Source: Misgurnus anguillicaudatus (taxonomy: Eukaryota > Chordata > Actinopteri > Cypriniformes > Cobitidae). From it: a stretch of DNA of 64,000 nucleotides. Shown here in pieces: positions 53,798 to 64,000 of the stretch. The stretch spans positions 3,615,001 to 3,679,000 of the forward strand of contig NC_073346.2 in the NCBI RefSeq assembly GCF_027580225.2, given 5' to 3'. The notes below the pieces were generated by a model, which worked only from the letters and a program-made list of their open reading frames with translations, made no database searches and had not been told where the DNA came from. The position numbers were made by a program, and so were the translations under genes. How positions within the stretch are numbered: the stretch's first letter is position 1; the number at the start of each line of letters is the position of its first letter.

Positions 53798-55990
53798 TGT
53801 CACAGGTCAGAGCGGACCACCAATGTCGTGAGTCTCGCCCCTCCCTAGTTTCCACCTCGAGGAGGTCCCAAAAACACCCCAATGACCAGACACACAAGGA
53901 GAGTACAGTAAGTAAATTAAAACAATCTTTATTTAAATTATTTAAAAAGGTAAGTAGGGAAGGGGAAAGAGTGACTTAAATCAAGCACTCAGGGCCGGAG
54001 AGCATCAGTTCCGAGTCGCTTCTGACTCTGTCACAGGGGCTCACAGATAGGCCTTCCGACCTCTTCTTTAATTTCCACACGTGACCACAAATAGAATATT
54101 CACAGCTTTGTCCTTTTTGGTATTTCCCAGGTGAACTGCCAGTGAAATTACGCAAAGAAATGAAGATCGTGGGTTGCACTAATAAATAGATGGATGGGTA
54201 CCTTGGGCTGGCGGCCACAACGTATAAGGGGGACCCTTAGCTCGAGGCTTGAACGTCCAGATGGTATATAAGTATGTTCCTGGGCTCGATGCTGGAGGCG
54301 CCTAGAGGGTACACAGGTGAGTATATGAGGGTAACTGGGCTAGGTACGATGGGCGTACCGGTAAATAGACAGGTAGGTGCACTGGATTCTTGACTTTAGG
54401 CGTACAGGTGAGTATGCAGAGAGATACACTGGATCTTAGCTTTTGGGCGTACAGGTGAGTATACAGGGCCATACACTAGCTCTAAGCTTTGGGCGTACAG
54501 GTGAGTATACAGAGAGGTACACTGGGTCTTGACTTTGGGCGTACAGGTGAGTATACAGGGCGGTACACTAGCTCTTAGCTTTGGGCGTACAGGTGAGTAT
54601 ACAGAGAGGTACACTGGGTCTTGACTTTGGATGTACAGGTGAGTATACAGGGCGGTACACTACCTCTTAGCTTTGGGTGTACATGTGAGTATGCAGAGGG
54701 GTACACTGGGTCTTGACTTTGGGCGTACAGGTGAGTATACAGGGCGGTACACTAGCTCTTAGCTTTGGGCGTACATGTGAGTATGCAGAGGGGTACACTG
54801 GGTCTTGACTTTGGGCGTACAGGTGAGTATACAGGGCGGTACACTAGCTCTTAGCTTTGGGCGTACAGGGGGTACACAGAACGTATAGCTAGAAATGGGT
54901 ACAACTTACAGACCCTCAGGTAGGTGGACGCCAGGCTTTAGCCCTTCAAAGCTTGGGGGACTGGAGAAGACATATTTGCCACAACAACTTCTAGCCTTCC
55001 TCACCAGGACAGACTTCTCAGAAAAGACACTCGAATGGTAACCGTAGGGAAATACTCCCACTACGACACAGAGCCCTCCTTCGACGTTCCCCACAATATT
55101 CACACAATTCCTTACTTGATGTCATTGCCACGCCACCACCGGGTGGGGGAAAGGGATCAGGAGTCACAGGCGGGCGTATATAGAAAGAGTGGTCGTCCAC
55201 CAACACCAGTTCACGTTCTCTAGTACAGGGTTTCCTTCCCGGCCTAGGGAGTGATTGGTGACAACATGGACACAGCACAACACTGCAATTTTCGGGTGTA
55301 CACACGCCAAAGAAAGGACTCACCCACTGCACTCCACACACTCACAGTGAATTAGGGTGAGCACACCACGTTGGACCGGGAATTCGTCCTGAGTAGCGAA
55401 GTAGCTGATGCAGCAGATGACCAGATAAAGACGTCACGGCCACGACGTTGCAACACACTCCCTCTTCTCCTTAGCTGGTTCCGGCTTGCCCACCAATCCT
55501 TTCCACAGGTGGTGCCGCTTACACACTGATCACACTCACAAGAAGCACACTGAGATACAACACTTGCAAGGTTAATACTGACACGACGACAATTCAGCGT
55601 ACTCACAGTTCCGTTGCTACTTAATCCCCTCCTCTGCCTTCCAGATGTCTGATGTATACGAGGCCGACAGTACAACACTCCTTGATTCCTGTCTCCTTTT
55701 ACTGTGCTTCCGGTGACTCTTCAATGTTCACGATCTCTTCTAAGTAAGTAGCATAGGTCAACACAACACTTTAACGAAGGTACTTTAATACTCAACTCTG
55801 TATCTTTAGCCCATTCTTCTGTTTCACTTCGGCCAGTCCACAATATCCACAATGAATACGTCTCTCCAAGCACCTCAACCACTCCGTCTCACCCACAACA
55901 AAGTTTTTAAAAACCTGCAACTGATCTCACAAAACAGGAAGTAAAATGCTAATCTATCAGTATTTATCTATATCTGTAGATGTCATTCTA
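53798..55990 (-). mobile_element. Second LTR-like element of the 35951 family, with a different tandem array
   Basis: The left 150 bases are the complement of the 3' end at 38250-38396: TGTCAC start, CCACCTCGAGGAGGTCC, CCCAATGACCAGACAC and AATCTTTATTTAAAT. The right part, read on minus, has a TATA-like TTTTAAAAAC near 55910 and then a long GC-balanced leader. The tandem array in between is unrelated to the one in the first copy. The 5' end is not found; no complement of the expected GTTGTGACA start is seen by 56050, so the edge is approximate. Many 60-108 codon frames here are on both strands and not genes. Confidence 0.6.
54305..54885. repeat. 46-bp tandem array with two alternating unit types
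   Basis: About twelve units with period 46 (GGGCGTACAGG starts at 54445, 54491, 54537, 54583 and on). Two unit types alternate: one has AGCTCTTAGCTTTG with GGGCGGTACACT, the other GGTCTTGACTTTG with AGAGGTACACTG, so a 92-bp higher-order unit exists. The left end units are diverged. Confidence 0.95.
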
Positions 55991-57213
55991 AGTGATTTGG
56001 TATGAGCACCGACATTTTGTATCCACATACACACACCAAAGGGCAGTTTACAACTATGCCATCCTATGAATCACCTACTTTACAAAGGACAAGTGTACTA
56101 TAGTGTAAGTATACTGTAACACACAGAAATGTCTATAGAGTTAATGTGCTTCAGGACTTATAAAGACTCCTTATCTGAGCCGGCGTTTTCATTAGTAAAC
56201 ACCTCCAGCTGGTCCCAGAATTACATGCTGGTTTTTCAGTTTGGGAGGGATAAATAAAAGAAAACAGCTGTCAGACAATCAATTATGAAGCTCCATAGAA
56301 ACAGATATGTCAGCGCAATGAACTTTTGCTTGGCTCAACAACTTCGAGTCAAGCGCTGAGCCCAGATGCACATTAAACTGTACAGAATGCTGAACAAATA
56401 CTGCTTCTCAAATATTTGTTCCACAAACAATGCTTTGAGACATTCATAAGAACATAACTACATATTCATTTTTCAGATCCTATGAGCACAACATAAAATG
56501 CTTCCAAGTATGTTATAATTTAGCTGTACTGTTACCAAAAAACACTGGAGAACTTGCAATAAAACATCTGTTTGATATAATAACATGACAGACACCAACT
56601 CAAATCAACCCACCCAAACTGTTAACAAACAAAAAGATGTTTTGGACTTTGATAAAAAAAAACTTTGTTTGGTGAAAGTGGTGTCAAAATATCAGAAAAT
56701 CACAAGTTTGTTTCTTGGACATGATGATTCACATGAGGTTACTGAGTTCACTATTCACATTACGTAGTGTAAGAACCCTATGAACCACCTTGGCTAACTG
56801 AAAATACATGTAATAAATATATTGAAAACAAATAAGAAAAAAAAACATGTAATTTTTATGAATTTCTATGTGTGTGTAAATACTTTATTGTGTGATAGAT
56901 CCAGGATGCCACTTCTAAAGATGTGTCTATGCCGCAGTTATTGTCTTTATTTAAGTCGCTACATTACTACTCATATCTACAACTTGGGTGGTCTGTCTCC
57001 AGTGTAATAAAGAGACATGGTACCGTGTATGTGAGAGAAAAAGAGAGAGAGAGAGTACAACTGGGTGTCTGTGTCTATCTTTACATGTTATGCACTCTTA
57101 AGCCCGGTACACACCAAGCCGATGGTTGGCTGTCAGGCAGGTTTTGAGCATAATCTGACTTAATTTTTCCCATCTGTTAAAGTCAGTCACAATCGCACTT
57201 TTTTGCTGATTTT
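55991..57213. other. Intergenic DNA, no gene called
   Basis: A short GA-rich run lies at 57040-57056. AAGCCCGGTACACACCAAGC near 57101 looks like another MITE start. Frames at 56585, 56822 and 56923 have no domain. Confidence 0.35.
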
Positions 57214-57598
57214 GGGGGCGTGCACACCAAGCATTTTCAATTGTTTCCAATGGAAGCTCAGCGTTTTTCAAATAAGCCAGGAGCTAGTGGTTTTCTACCG
57301 CGCTGAAAACCGGCGCTTTGCATTTTTTCTGCGCTCAGCGCTGAGCGCCGAGAGTTGAAAAATATTCAACTTTGGGTGAAAAGCTCCAGTTCTCACACGG
57401 CCGTCCAATCACAGTGGAGAAGGGGCGGGACATTTCCACAGCAACCAACCGGCTCACAGCTGAAGTATCACACCTACCAAAGCCGTCAGCTGAAGAAAGC
57501 TGGCGCTCAGCTGAAGAAAGCTGGCGCTCAGCTGAAAAAAACAGCTGACATTCCAGGTGTTTTCATGTGCGTTTAAAAGTTTTGATGTGCACAACCCC
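57214..57598. mobile_element. 385-bp MITE with GTGCACACCAA ends
   Basis: Ends GGGGGCGTGCACACCAAGCA and the complement of GGGGTTGTGCACATCAAAAC. A 21-bp tandem phrase (CAGCTGAAGAAAGCTGGCGCT) repeats near 57487-57545 and gives the SQLKKAGAQLKKAGAQLKKT text in frame 57355-57576, which is not a gene. Confidence 0.65.
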
Positions 57599-58956
57599 TT
57601 AGAGGCTGATCACACCAAACGATATTGCAGGCAAACACAAACATTTGCATCCGGGCGGGATCAAATTTCTCAGAGGACCTCTGAGTTTGGTGTAAAACAG
57701 TAGGTAAATTGATCTGGAGTTCTTACGGAGGTCCTCAGAGAAAAACACAGACATGGCCGATTCGAACGGAATAAAAAACACAGAGGACCTCTGAGAAGCA
57801 CGATTTTGTCAGAGGTCCCCCTGTAAAAACCCATCTGAATAGGAACTACAAACATGAATGACAATACAAGACTTCAAAATAAAGGTACAGGACTACGGAA
57901 ACACAGACCAAGATCATTACAGTATTATACAACAGTATTTAACAGACATATAAACCAACTATCCGGGTCATGTAAATGATCACGATTAACCACACCAGAA
58001 GTGAATCTCCAGGTGTGTACAATTATAAACTTACATATCCACTGTGAATTTGTCTTTATCCATATGCATATGTTTTATCGCTGAGGAGCCATGCAAATTT
58101 TCTTTTACAGACATCCTTATGAGAAACAATTACCATGCGAATAGGGCTAAAGTCTGGTTTGGTGTTAGCATGCCGCTAAGCTATTGATACTGTATAGTCA
58201 CATAAAATTACTTAACACTCACAAATTTGTGTAAAACTGATTGAATTCTATCTATACTTTTCTTAGTATTGAGTGAACTCTCAATACTCTCAATCATGAC
58301 TGACAGTACACAAGAAGTTGCACATCTAATTATAGTTAGTAAAATGTCTATAAAATGTCTTAATCAAAATAAAGTGTTACCAAAGACTAGCACCTTGGAT
58401 TGAGTTTTCCCTTGAACTCGTTGCAGTGCCTTCTCCCTGAACTAATGAATTTTGACAAATAAATTGAAAAGCAGTGTAATCATGATTCCTACCTTTTGGA
58501 ATTGGCTTTGTTTCAAGAGCAAGTGTATAACGTCTAATATTAATTTCAAACTTTTTTTATGGTACAGTAGTTCTTTGCATGGTTTATATGCGGTAGGCTA
58601 TGACATAAAAATCTGGATGCACTTTAGACTTCAAAGTGTTGCAGCCAAACTAATATCTGGAAGCAGGTTAAAAAAATATTATTGTTAACAGTGTTTTTAA
58701 TTTGAGCGTAGAAACCTTTCTGTTTTCTATATAAAACCAGTCTCTTTAGTTGTGGTCACAGTGAAGACATTTCCTAACCTATGTACAGCTGCCATAGAAA
58801 TATTACACATTCACTGCCAGTTTCCAAGCATTGATGGGTTTAGCAGAAGCGTTAAATGTGTCATTCTCTGGGATGCCGCACTTATAAAAATGTGGATATG
58901 GATACAGGTGTTTTCACATTCACCGGGAAGAAATTTTTTGCTTCAAAAATTATTTG
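57599..58956. other. Intergenic DNA with one probable repeat piece
   Basis: 57603-57870 has TCAGAGGACCTCTGAG palindromes (57672 and 57781 regions) as in inverted-repeat elements, without clear ends. The remainder is AT-rich with no gene. Confidence 0.35.
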
Positions 58957-58960
58957 TTAA

Positions 58961-59588
58961 AGATGCAGTGTGTAATTTTTAGAAGGATCTTTTCACAGAA
59001 ATGCAAAATAATATACAAAACTATATTATCAGGGGTGTATAAAGACCTTTCATAATGAACCATTATGTGTTTATTACCTTAGAATGAGACATTTTTATCT
59101 ACATACACCGAAAGTCCACTTACATGGAAGTTGCCATTTTGGGCCGCCATGTTTCTACACTGTAAAAAATATTTTGCTGCCTTAAATTTTTTGTTCAACT
59201 TAGATTTACGAGTCATGTGAACAGAGATGAGTTGTCACAACTTCTAAAATATAGTTGCGAAAAGTCAACTTAATTTTATAAGTTATAACAACTCACCTGT
59301 AGTTATAACAACTCATCTCTAGTCAAGATAAATAATAGTAAGTTGAAATGACTTGTAAATCCAACAAAAAATTTTAAGGCAGCAAAGTATTTTTACAGTG
59401 TTCAGAAACTCTAAACAAATACTGTAAACTTTTTACTACGTTGTCTCCGACGATGACATGTTTGTCTGGTGGTGGCTACAGTAGCTTCTCTATTTGTTTC
59501 AAAAGCGAGGGGTGAGCAGTGGACTGAGCCGTTGGTTGCAATTCACAATCTCACCACAAGATGCCGGTAAAATTTACATACTGCACCT
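58961..59588. mobile_element. 628-bp TTAA-target element, AGGTGCAGTATGTAA ends
   Basis: Ends AGATGCAGTGTGTAATTTTT and the complement of AGGTGCAGTATGTAAATTTT. TTAA flanks both sides (58957-58960, 59589-59592). It contains the MITE at 59158-59400. A related sequence is the target of the hAT at 51739. No coding capacity. Confidence 0.85.
59158..59400. mobile_element. MITE of the TTTGCTGCCTTAAA family, intact
   Basis: Ends CACTGTAAAAAATATTTTGC and the complement of CACTGTAAAAATACTTTGCT, with long internal inverted phrases (AGTTATAACAACTCA). It is the uninterrupted form of 24328-26150. Confidence 0.9.
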
Positions 59589-59654
59589 TTAAAAGAGCTT
59601 TGTTTATTTGTGCTTGTTAATATGATGTGTTACAAATACAAATAATTTATTTCT

Positions 59655-59812
59655 AATTTTTATGAGTTGTTATAACTTGTAAAATATAGTTGAAAGAGGT
59701 CAACTTCATTTTATAAGTTGCCGCAACTCGTCTCTTGTCAAGATAAATAATGGTAAGTTGACATGACTTCAACTAAAAAAATTAAGGCAGCAAAGATTTT
59801 GTAACAGTGTTT
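59655..59812. mobile_element. Partial copy of the TTTGCTGCCTTAAA MITE
   Basis: Right half of the same family: AGTTGTTATAACTTGTAAAA at left to AAGGCAGCAAAGATTTTGTA and CAGTGTT at right. The left terminus is missing. Confidence 0.8.
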
Positions 59813-59900
59813 GTTTGTCTGGGCACTTGAAATATATGAAATGTACATGAAATCATTTTATTTCTAGCTGTATTTCCATTATAAATGTGTGGTGTATAAC

Positions 59901-60282
59901 TGTTAGGACTCCATCACCATCCTCCTCATCATTTACTCCTCCCACTTGTTTACTTTCACCTGAGTATTGATCCTCCTCATCTGTGCCCTATCATCTCACT
60001 CCCTTTATAACCTGCACTCTCCCATTCATTCTCTGTCTTGTCTTGTTAATACTGGACTCACACGTACTACTTTCCCTTCATCCTGTTGTCGACTTCATCC
60101 GATTGTCCCTTCCTTGGATCTTCGTCTGCCATCTATAAGGAGAGACTCAGTTATTATAAAGCTAAGTGCCTGTCAGAAGAACTATTACATGTTACTCACC
60201 ATTACTCATTCACCCGCTGTGTTTCGTTCAATAAACTTCATTGAACTTCCCACCTGTCTGCTTCCCATTCCGTTGTGTGACA
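59901..60282 (+). mobile_element. Solo LTR with 5-bp duplication ATAAC
   Basis: 382 bp with ends TGTTAGGACTCC and TTGTGTGACA. ATAAC lies on both sides (59896-59900, 60283-60287). A TATA-like CCCTTTATAACC is near 60001 and AATAAAC near 60229, giving the plus strand as sense. The 113-codon frame at 59967-60308 covers the LTR and is not a gene. Confidence 0.85.
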
Positions 60283-60287
60283 ATAAC

Positions 60288-60983
60288 ACGGTGTTAGTCC
60301 AGCACTAATCTATGGTTTGGATCAATGGAGATTATAATGGTCCTGGTTAATGCAGTTGCTGTATTTAAAATAAAACCTAAAATTAGTTATTACTGTCACT
60401 TTCATAAAAGTACATCTCAAGACTCTGTGACTGGAGTAAATCCAATATTTTTCTGTAAGGATACGTAGGTGTGATATGTGTGTAATCAAATGTTACTTGT
60501 GTTTACAATAGGCGTATGTTATATTTGCAAGAAGTCGCATAATACTCAAAAAACAAACATGGTTACACCCTTCTGCTAATTCAAGGGACCTTATCTAACC
60601 CACCTCGCTCTCCCTCCTTCTGTCTTTACTTCTCGTCATAAACAAACACATGAAACTGGATGACATTTAATGGAGTGACTCGGGTCCACATTGTGTCTTG
60701 TGTTTGTGGAGAAATCATATGAGATGGACTCTGTCCAGCATTAGGGAATGACCTTATTAAAGCACAACTGCTATCTGAACATTGCCCATGTCTGATTGAT
60801 AGCTCTTGATAAATGAAGACTGAGAAAGACTTTAAAACCCACCAGAGAGTTTTTATTTTCTGATCTTGCTCTCTTATTAGTGGGCTTTGATAGGGATCAC
60901 TATTAAAACTCTAGGTAGTAGTTTGGTGCTTAATAATAAGGACTTTTTTATTAACGTAATGCTTATTTTTTTAAACTCCTTAA
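60288..60983. other. Intergenic DNA, single-copy in appearance
   Basis: No repeats or frames seen; 60640-60840 has balanced composition and could be conserved non-coding sequence. Confidence 0.35.
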
Positions 60984-61221
60984 AGGCGGAGTGCACAATG
61001 TTTGAAAAACGCTTTGAAAAAGGAGACGGGCCGACTACCAAAACACACTTGTAGCCAATCAGCAGTAAGGGGCGTGTCTACTAACCGACCTTCTTGCCGG
61101 GGTTGCGTATGTGTGGGGCGGGCCTTTTAAAAGAAGGTCCAGATTCTATTGGGTTAGGGGCGTGATTGTTTAGGTGATTTCAAATATCAACATTGACTTT
61201 CAAACATTGTGCACTCCGCCT
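60984..61221. mobile_element. TTAA-target MITE, AGGCGGAG family (copy 2)
   Basis: Ends AGGCGGAGTGCACAATGTTT and complement, TTAA on both sides (60980-60983, 61222-61225). 238 bp, in opposite orientation to the copy at 5947. Confidence 0.9.
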
Positions 61222-61225
61222 TTAA

Positions 61226-62010
61226 AGTCTACTTATAATGGTGAGATTTTAAGTATAGATTTTTATTTGACTTTATTTCTGACAGCATGAGGTTTAATAG
61301 ACTTAAACGTTTAAAAAGTCTACTAAAGCTGTCAAGTATTTATTCTCCTATTTAGCTTATCATGTCTGGGTGGCGTAGTTTTGCCCAACAGGTATCATTG
61401 ATTGTAAATGTGTCAGTCACATACAGTATGTTTAGCATCTTTGACATCAAAAATACAAAGATTTATAGCCATTTTTAATAGATAGACAACTTGGATGTTT
61501 TGAGTTCTGAAAGCTACTCTTTACTTACAATAAACTCTTTTATCTATATTTTTCTTCTTGGAACTATAGTTAAATTTTATAGATCTACAGTTTATTTTTC
61601 CAGTCTGTTTCTCACCTCTCTGTCGGTTTACACTTTCCTATTGCACTGTACTGTATGGCTGAATATCTCTCTGGCAAACCTGCCAACTACTGTATAATCC
61701 TTTATAGAGATCACCTTCTCCCTCTCTTCCAAATGCTCCACCCGGTCTGTTAGAAACATCAAAGGAGAGAATTACATGGTCAACAATGGGAAGACATTTA
61801 TAGCAGACCTGTGTAACAGAACCCTTATTATTTAACTTCACCACACCTCTCTCAAAAGCTCATCTTACTATCATTTTTCCTTATATTCTAGCATTTATTG
61901 TTCATATGTGGATTGTGTACACACTTATTTTTTTCATTGTCCCACCTGGGAGTTTTGTGTGTTTATTTTTTTGGGACACTAGACATGTGTAATGAGAAGA
62001 TGAAACTGAT
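61226..62010. other. Intergenic DNA, no gene called
   Basis: AT-rich, frames at 61491 and 61638 lack domains. It may be diverged upstream LINE sequence ahead of the RT relic at 62014. Confidence 0.35.
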
Positions 62011-62013
62011 GAA

Positions 62014-62150
62014 CGTGGTGTCCCGCAGGGTTTAATCCTCAGACCTCTCCTGTTCAATCTCTATTTGCTTCACAATGTCAAATAATCCAAAACAGCTTGC
62101 TTACTATAACTCTGCAGACACCTACCTGTATCTGTTTATATCACAATGAC
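62014..62150 (+). pseudogene. LINE reverse transcriptase relic, L2/Rex1-like
   Basis: Reads RGVPQGLILRPLLFNLYLLH, matching the [17 protein letters not shown] block, then after a stop AYYNSADTYLYLF, matching SYHxYADDTQLYL. One residue of the YADD box is missing (SAD-T). Only this short stretch is recognisable. Confidence 0.7.
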
Positions 62151-62299
62151 TTTAGCCCCGATTTTAACATCCATTAAATTGAGAACTTTATTTCCTTCTC
62201 ATATGTGTGCATCATTGTGTGTTTATTTATATACAGTAAACATATCATGAAAATCTGATGTTTTCCATGTTTAAGTGCTATATTTAGGTCCCCAGTGCT

Positions 62300-62834
62300 T
62301 CTATCAAACTAAAAAAATTGAACAAAAAACAAATCTGTAACTTTTAGTAAGCCTTTGATTAATGAATTAATGCAGTGCACGAGACAGAGAAATTGAGAGT
62401 TACCAAGGGGACTACTTTGGGCGCTGCGTAATATCATTGCGCCTCCTGCAGCCACGTAATAGCACTTTTTGCAGTACTTCGACTCGCCTGAAAAATCCGC
62501 TCGAAGTACTCCCAAAAGTGCTATTCCGCCATACATTATAGTTACCTTTCTTAACCTGTATTTAAGAGCGCCAAGTTTTATTTTGTGCAATCATATTTGA
62601 TCGTATAACTCGTTTATATACTCGCTTTAAATAGGGAAAACGTGGATGTGTTTGGTCATTTCTAACTTCATCTCTGTTTGGCACCTGTTGAATGAACTGG
62701 GCTGAGCTAAGTGCTACCAAAGTGTCGCCGTGCGCCACAGTGCTTAAGTGCACGCACTAAGATGATAGAGTTATCAACTCTTCTTAGTTAAGGTAATAAC
62801 ATATTTAAATATGACAAAACCATGGAGTATCCCT
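62300..62834. mobile_element. Possible TTAA element, only right end clear
   Basis: The right end reads as the complement of AGGGATACTCCATGG with TTAA at 62835-62838. An inner hairpin pairs AATAGCACTTTT near 62460 with AAAAGTGCTATT near 62514, around CGAGTACTTCGA-like arms. No left terminus was found. Confidence 0.4.
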
Positions 62835-62838
62835 TTAA

Positions 62839-64000
62839 GCTACATTGTTTTTTGTTTTGTATTTGACTTTTTTTTTTTAAATGTAGCTTAATTAAATTGA
62901 TTGCAACCATTTACCTTAAATAAATTGAGTAAAATTAATGAATCTTTTTTTTCAGTAAATGTCATCTTTAAAAGCAAATTACAGGGACATGCTATCCAGA
63001 ATCACATAATCATAAATGACTTGACGTGACCATTTTATATATTCTCTTTATTTCCCCTCAGGAAAGGATTCAGTTGCTCACTTTCATTTGTAACCACACT
63101 GTAAGTAGTTTCCACAAGGGTGAAAAATGGATGTTTGGATAATGAGACTCCTCCTGAATTTGTACATAAACTCACAACGGCTTGGCACAAACACAAAGGA
63201 CTGGTGAGACAAATAAACAGATAACTGGGCAAACAGTAGGGTGGAGCCTTACATTTGACAACAGAGCACATGTTCGACTTCATGCGGCGTCACACAGACC
63301 GACCGTGGCCTGACAAATGCAATGCATTCCGGTTAGAAAATTTGTCTTACTTTGATTGCCGCTGCAGCCGCCTTATGATTACATCTGCCATCAAAGTACC
63401 ACGAGCCCAGTCGCCTCGGTCAGGGTCCCCAAATTGGCAAACCTTGATGACAGCACACTTTATTATTATTTTCGGTCAGACTCTCTGACGACTCTCTCGA
63501 TGTGTGTTGCATGTTTATTCTGAGATATTTAGTTCAGTGTTTTATATCACCTTTGCTTTTCATCAAAAAACACAAGTCTGCTAAGAAGCTTGACACACTA
63601 AATGAAGCTTGACAGTCCAGTGTTTACTCCTCACCTCTCGCCAGTTGATGGACGTCTAGTCTCAACTCAAACACATCTAGAGAAACAAAGCTATGTGCTC
63701 ACACAGATCAGAGAAAACACTGTAGGTTGATGTCTCCTATGACCACCTGTGATCATAGTATGCAAGTGTATCTCTGCATGATAATAAAGAAGGTGAAATG
63801 GAAAAAACATGTATATCACCATAAGCCCGAATGCTCATAGTAGTTTTATTTGAGTATCAGTATCAATGGGTGCTTGACAAGTAGACCTTCGCTGTTGTCC
63901 TGGAAACATCAAGACGCATTAATATTCTCACAGATGTGATGTGGTGCATGTGTTGTGGACTACCTTTGAGTGATCCGATCCCTAAACCGTCTGGACCCTG
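62839..64000. other. Intergenic DNA, single-copy in appearance
   Basis: No repeat ends. A 77-codon plus frame at 63255-63488 (MTTEHMFDFMRRHTDRPWPD at its start) has more balanced codons than its surroundings but no domain I know. The region 63240-63520 could equally be a conserved non-coding element. Confidence 0.35.

Noticed and set aside
54305..54885. CRISPR-like array
   Set aside because: The units are contiguous 46-bp repeats without unique spacers, inside a eukaryotic mobile element.
59967..60308. 113-codon Ser/Leu-rich frame
   Set aside because: It coincides with a solo LTR flanked by ATAAC and runs past its end; no domain.

Overview
The window looks like teleost fish DNA, most likely a cypriniform (carp, minnow or loach type). 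The basis is the repeat content: L2/Maui-type LINEs ending in a (TTGAA)n-like tail, three hAT-type elements with intact 8-bp target duplications, several short TTAA-target DNA transposons, solo LTRs, fold-back MITEs and a tRNA-derived SINE pair. The DNA is AT-rich with many short simple repeats. I see no complete cellular gene, no rRNA, no intact tRNA gene and no CRISPR array. Nearly all long open frames lie inside mobile elements or tandem repeats. The species assignment is inference.

Layout. 1-9000: AT-rich intergenic DNA with a truncated TTAA MITE, a 0.7 kb fold-back element, a solo LTR with a CCTTT duplication, a TTAA MITE, and a LINE 3' end (minus strand) split by a Harbinger-like element. 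9200-12700: an L2 tail and an L2 reverse transcriptase relic (minus strand) split by a 0.95 kb element. Just upstream of that relic is a short coding-like frame of 37 codons with a polyadenylation signal right behind it. 13030-16520: the best preserved LINE, an L2 with two 5' monomers, an ORF1 relic, a missing endonuclease region and a broken RT. 18100-21850: a long palindrome, then a large inverted-repeat element with another element nested in it. 23860-26150: a four-part nest holding a small transposon-borne protein relic.

29270-31735 is a non-autonomous LTR retrotransposon with two recognisable LTRs, each region carrying a later DNA-transposon insertion. 33300-35050 holds LINE (Tx1/L1-like) and Ty3/gypsy RT relics. 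35570-40535 is an L2 relic split by a 2.45 kb LTR-like element (TTTA duplication, 138-bp in-frame tandem array); a hAT with a GTGACGTC duplication lies further down. 42200-49510 is dominated by a 6.1 kb hAT-ended element with a perfect TGTGTAAC duplication and at least three more layers inside it. 51731-53256 is another hAT with a perfect ATGGTGGC duplication. 53300-56000 is a MITE abutted by a second member of the 2.4 kb LTR-like family, in reverse, with its own 46-bp array. 57200-62850 has more MITEs, a solo LTR (ATAAC duplication) and a LINE RT relic. The last kilobase is mostly single-copy in appearance.

The genes do not form an operon or pathway. What can be read is a history of insertions: each broken target gives an order of events, and the short duplications let most elements be assigned to a class. 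No convincing new biological system was found. The most unusual items are the two LTR-like elements that carry unrelated tandem arrays at the same internal place, the shared termini of several TTAA elements, and the small coding-like frame near 12.7 kb.
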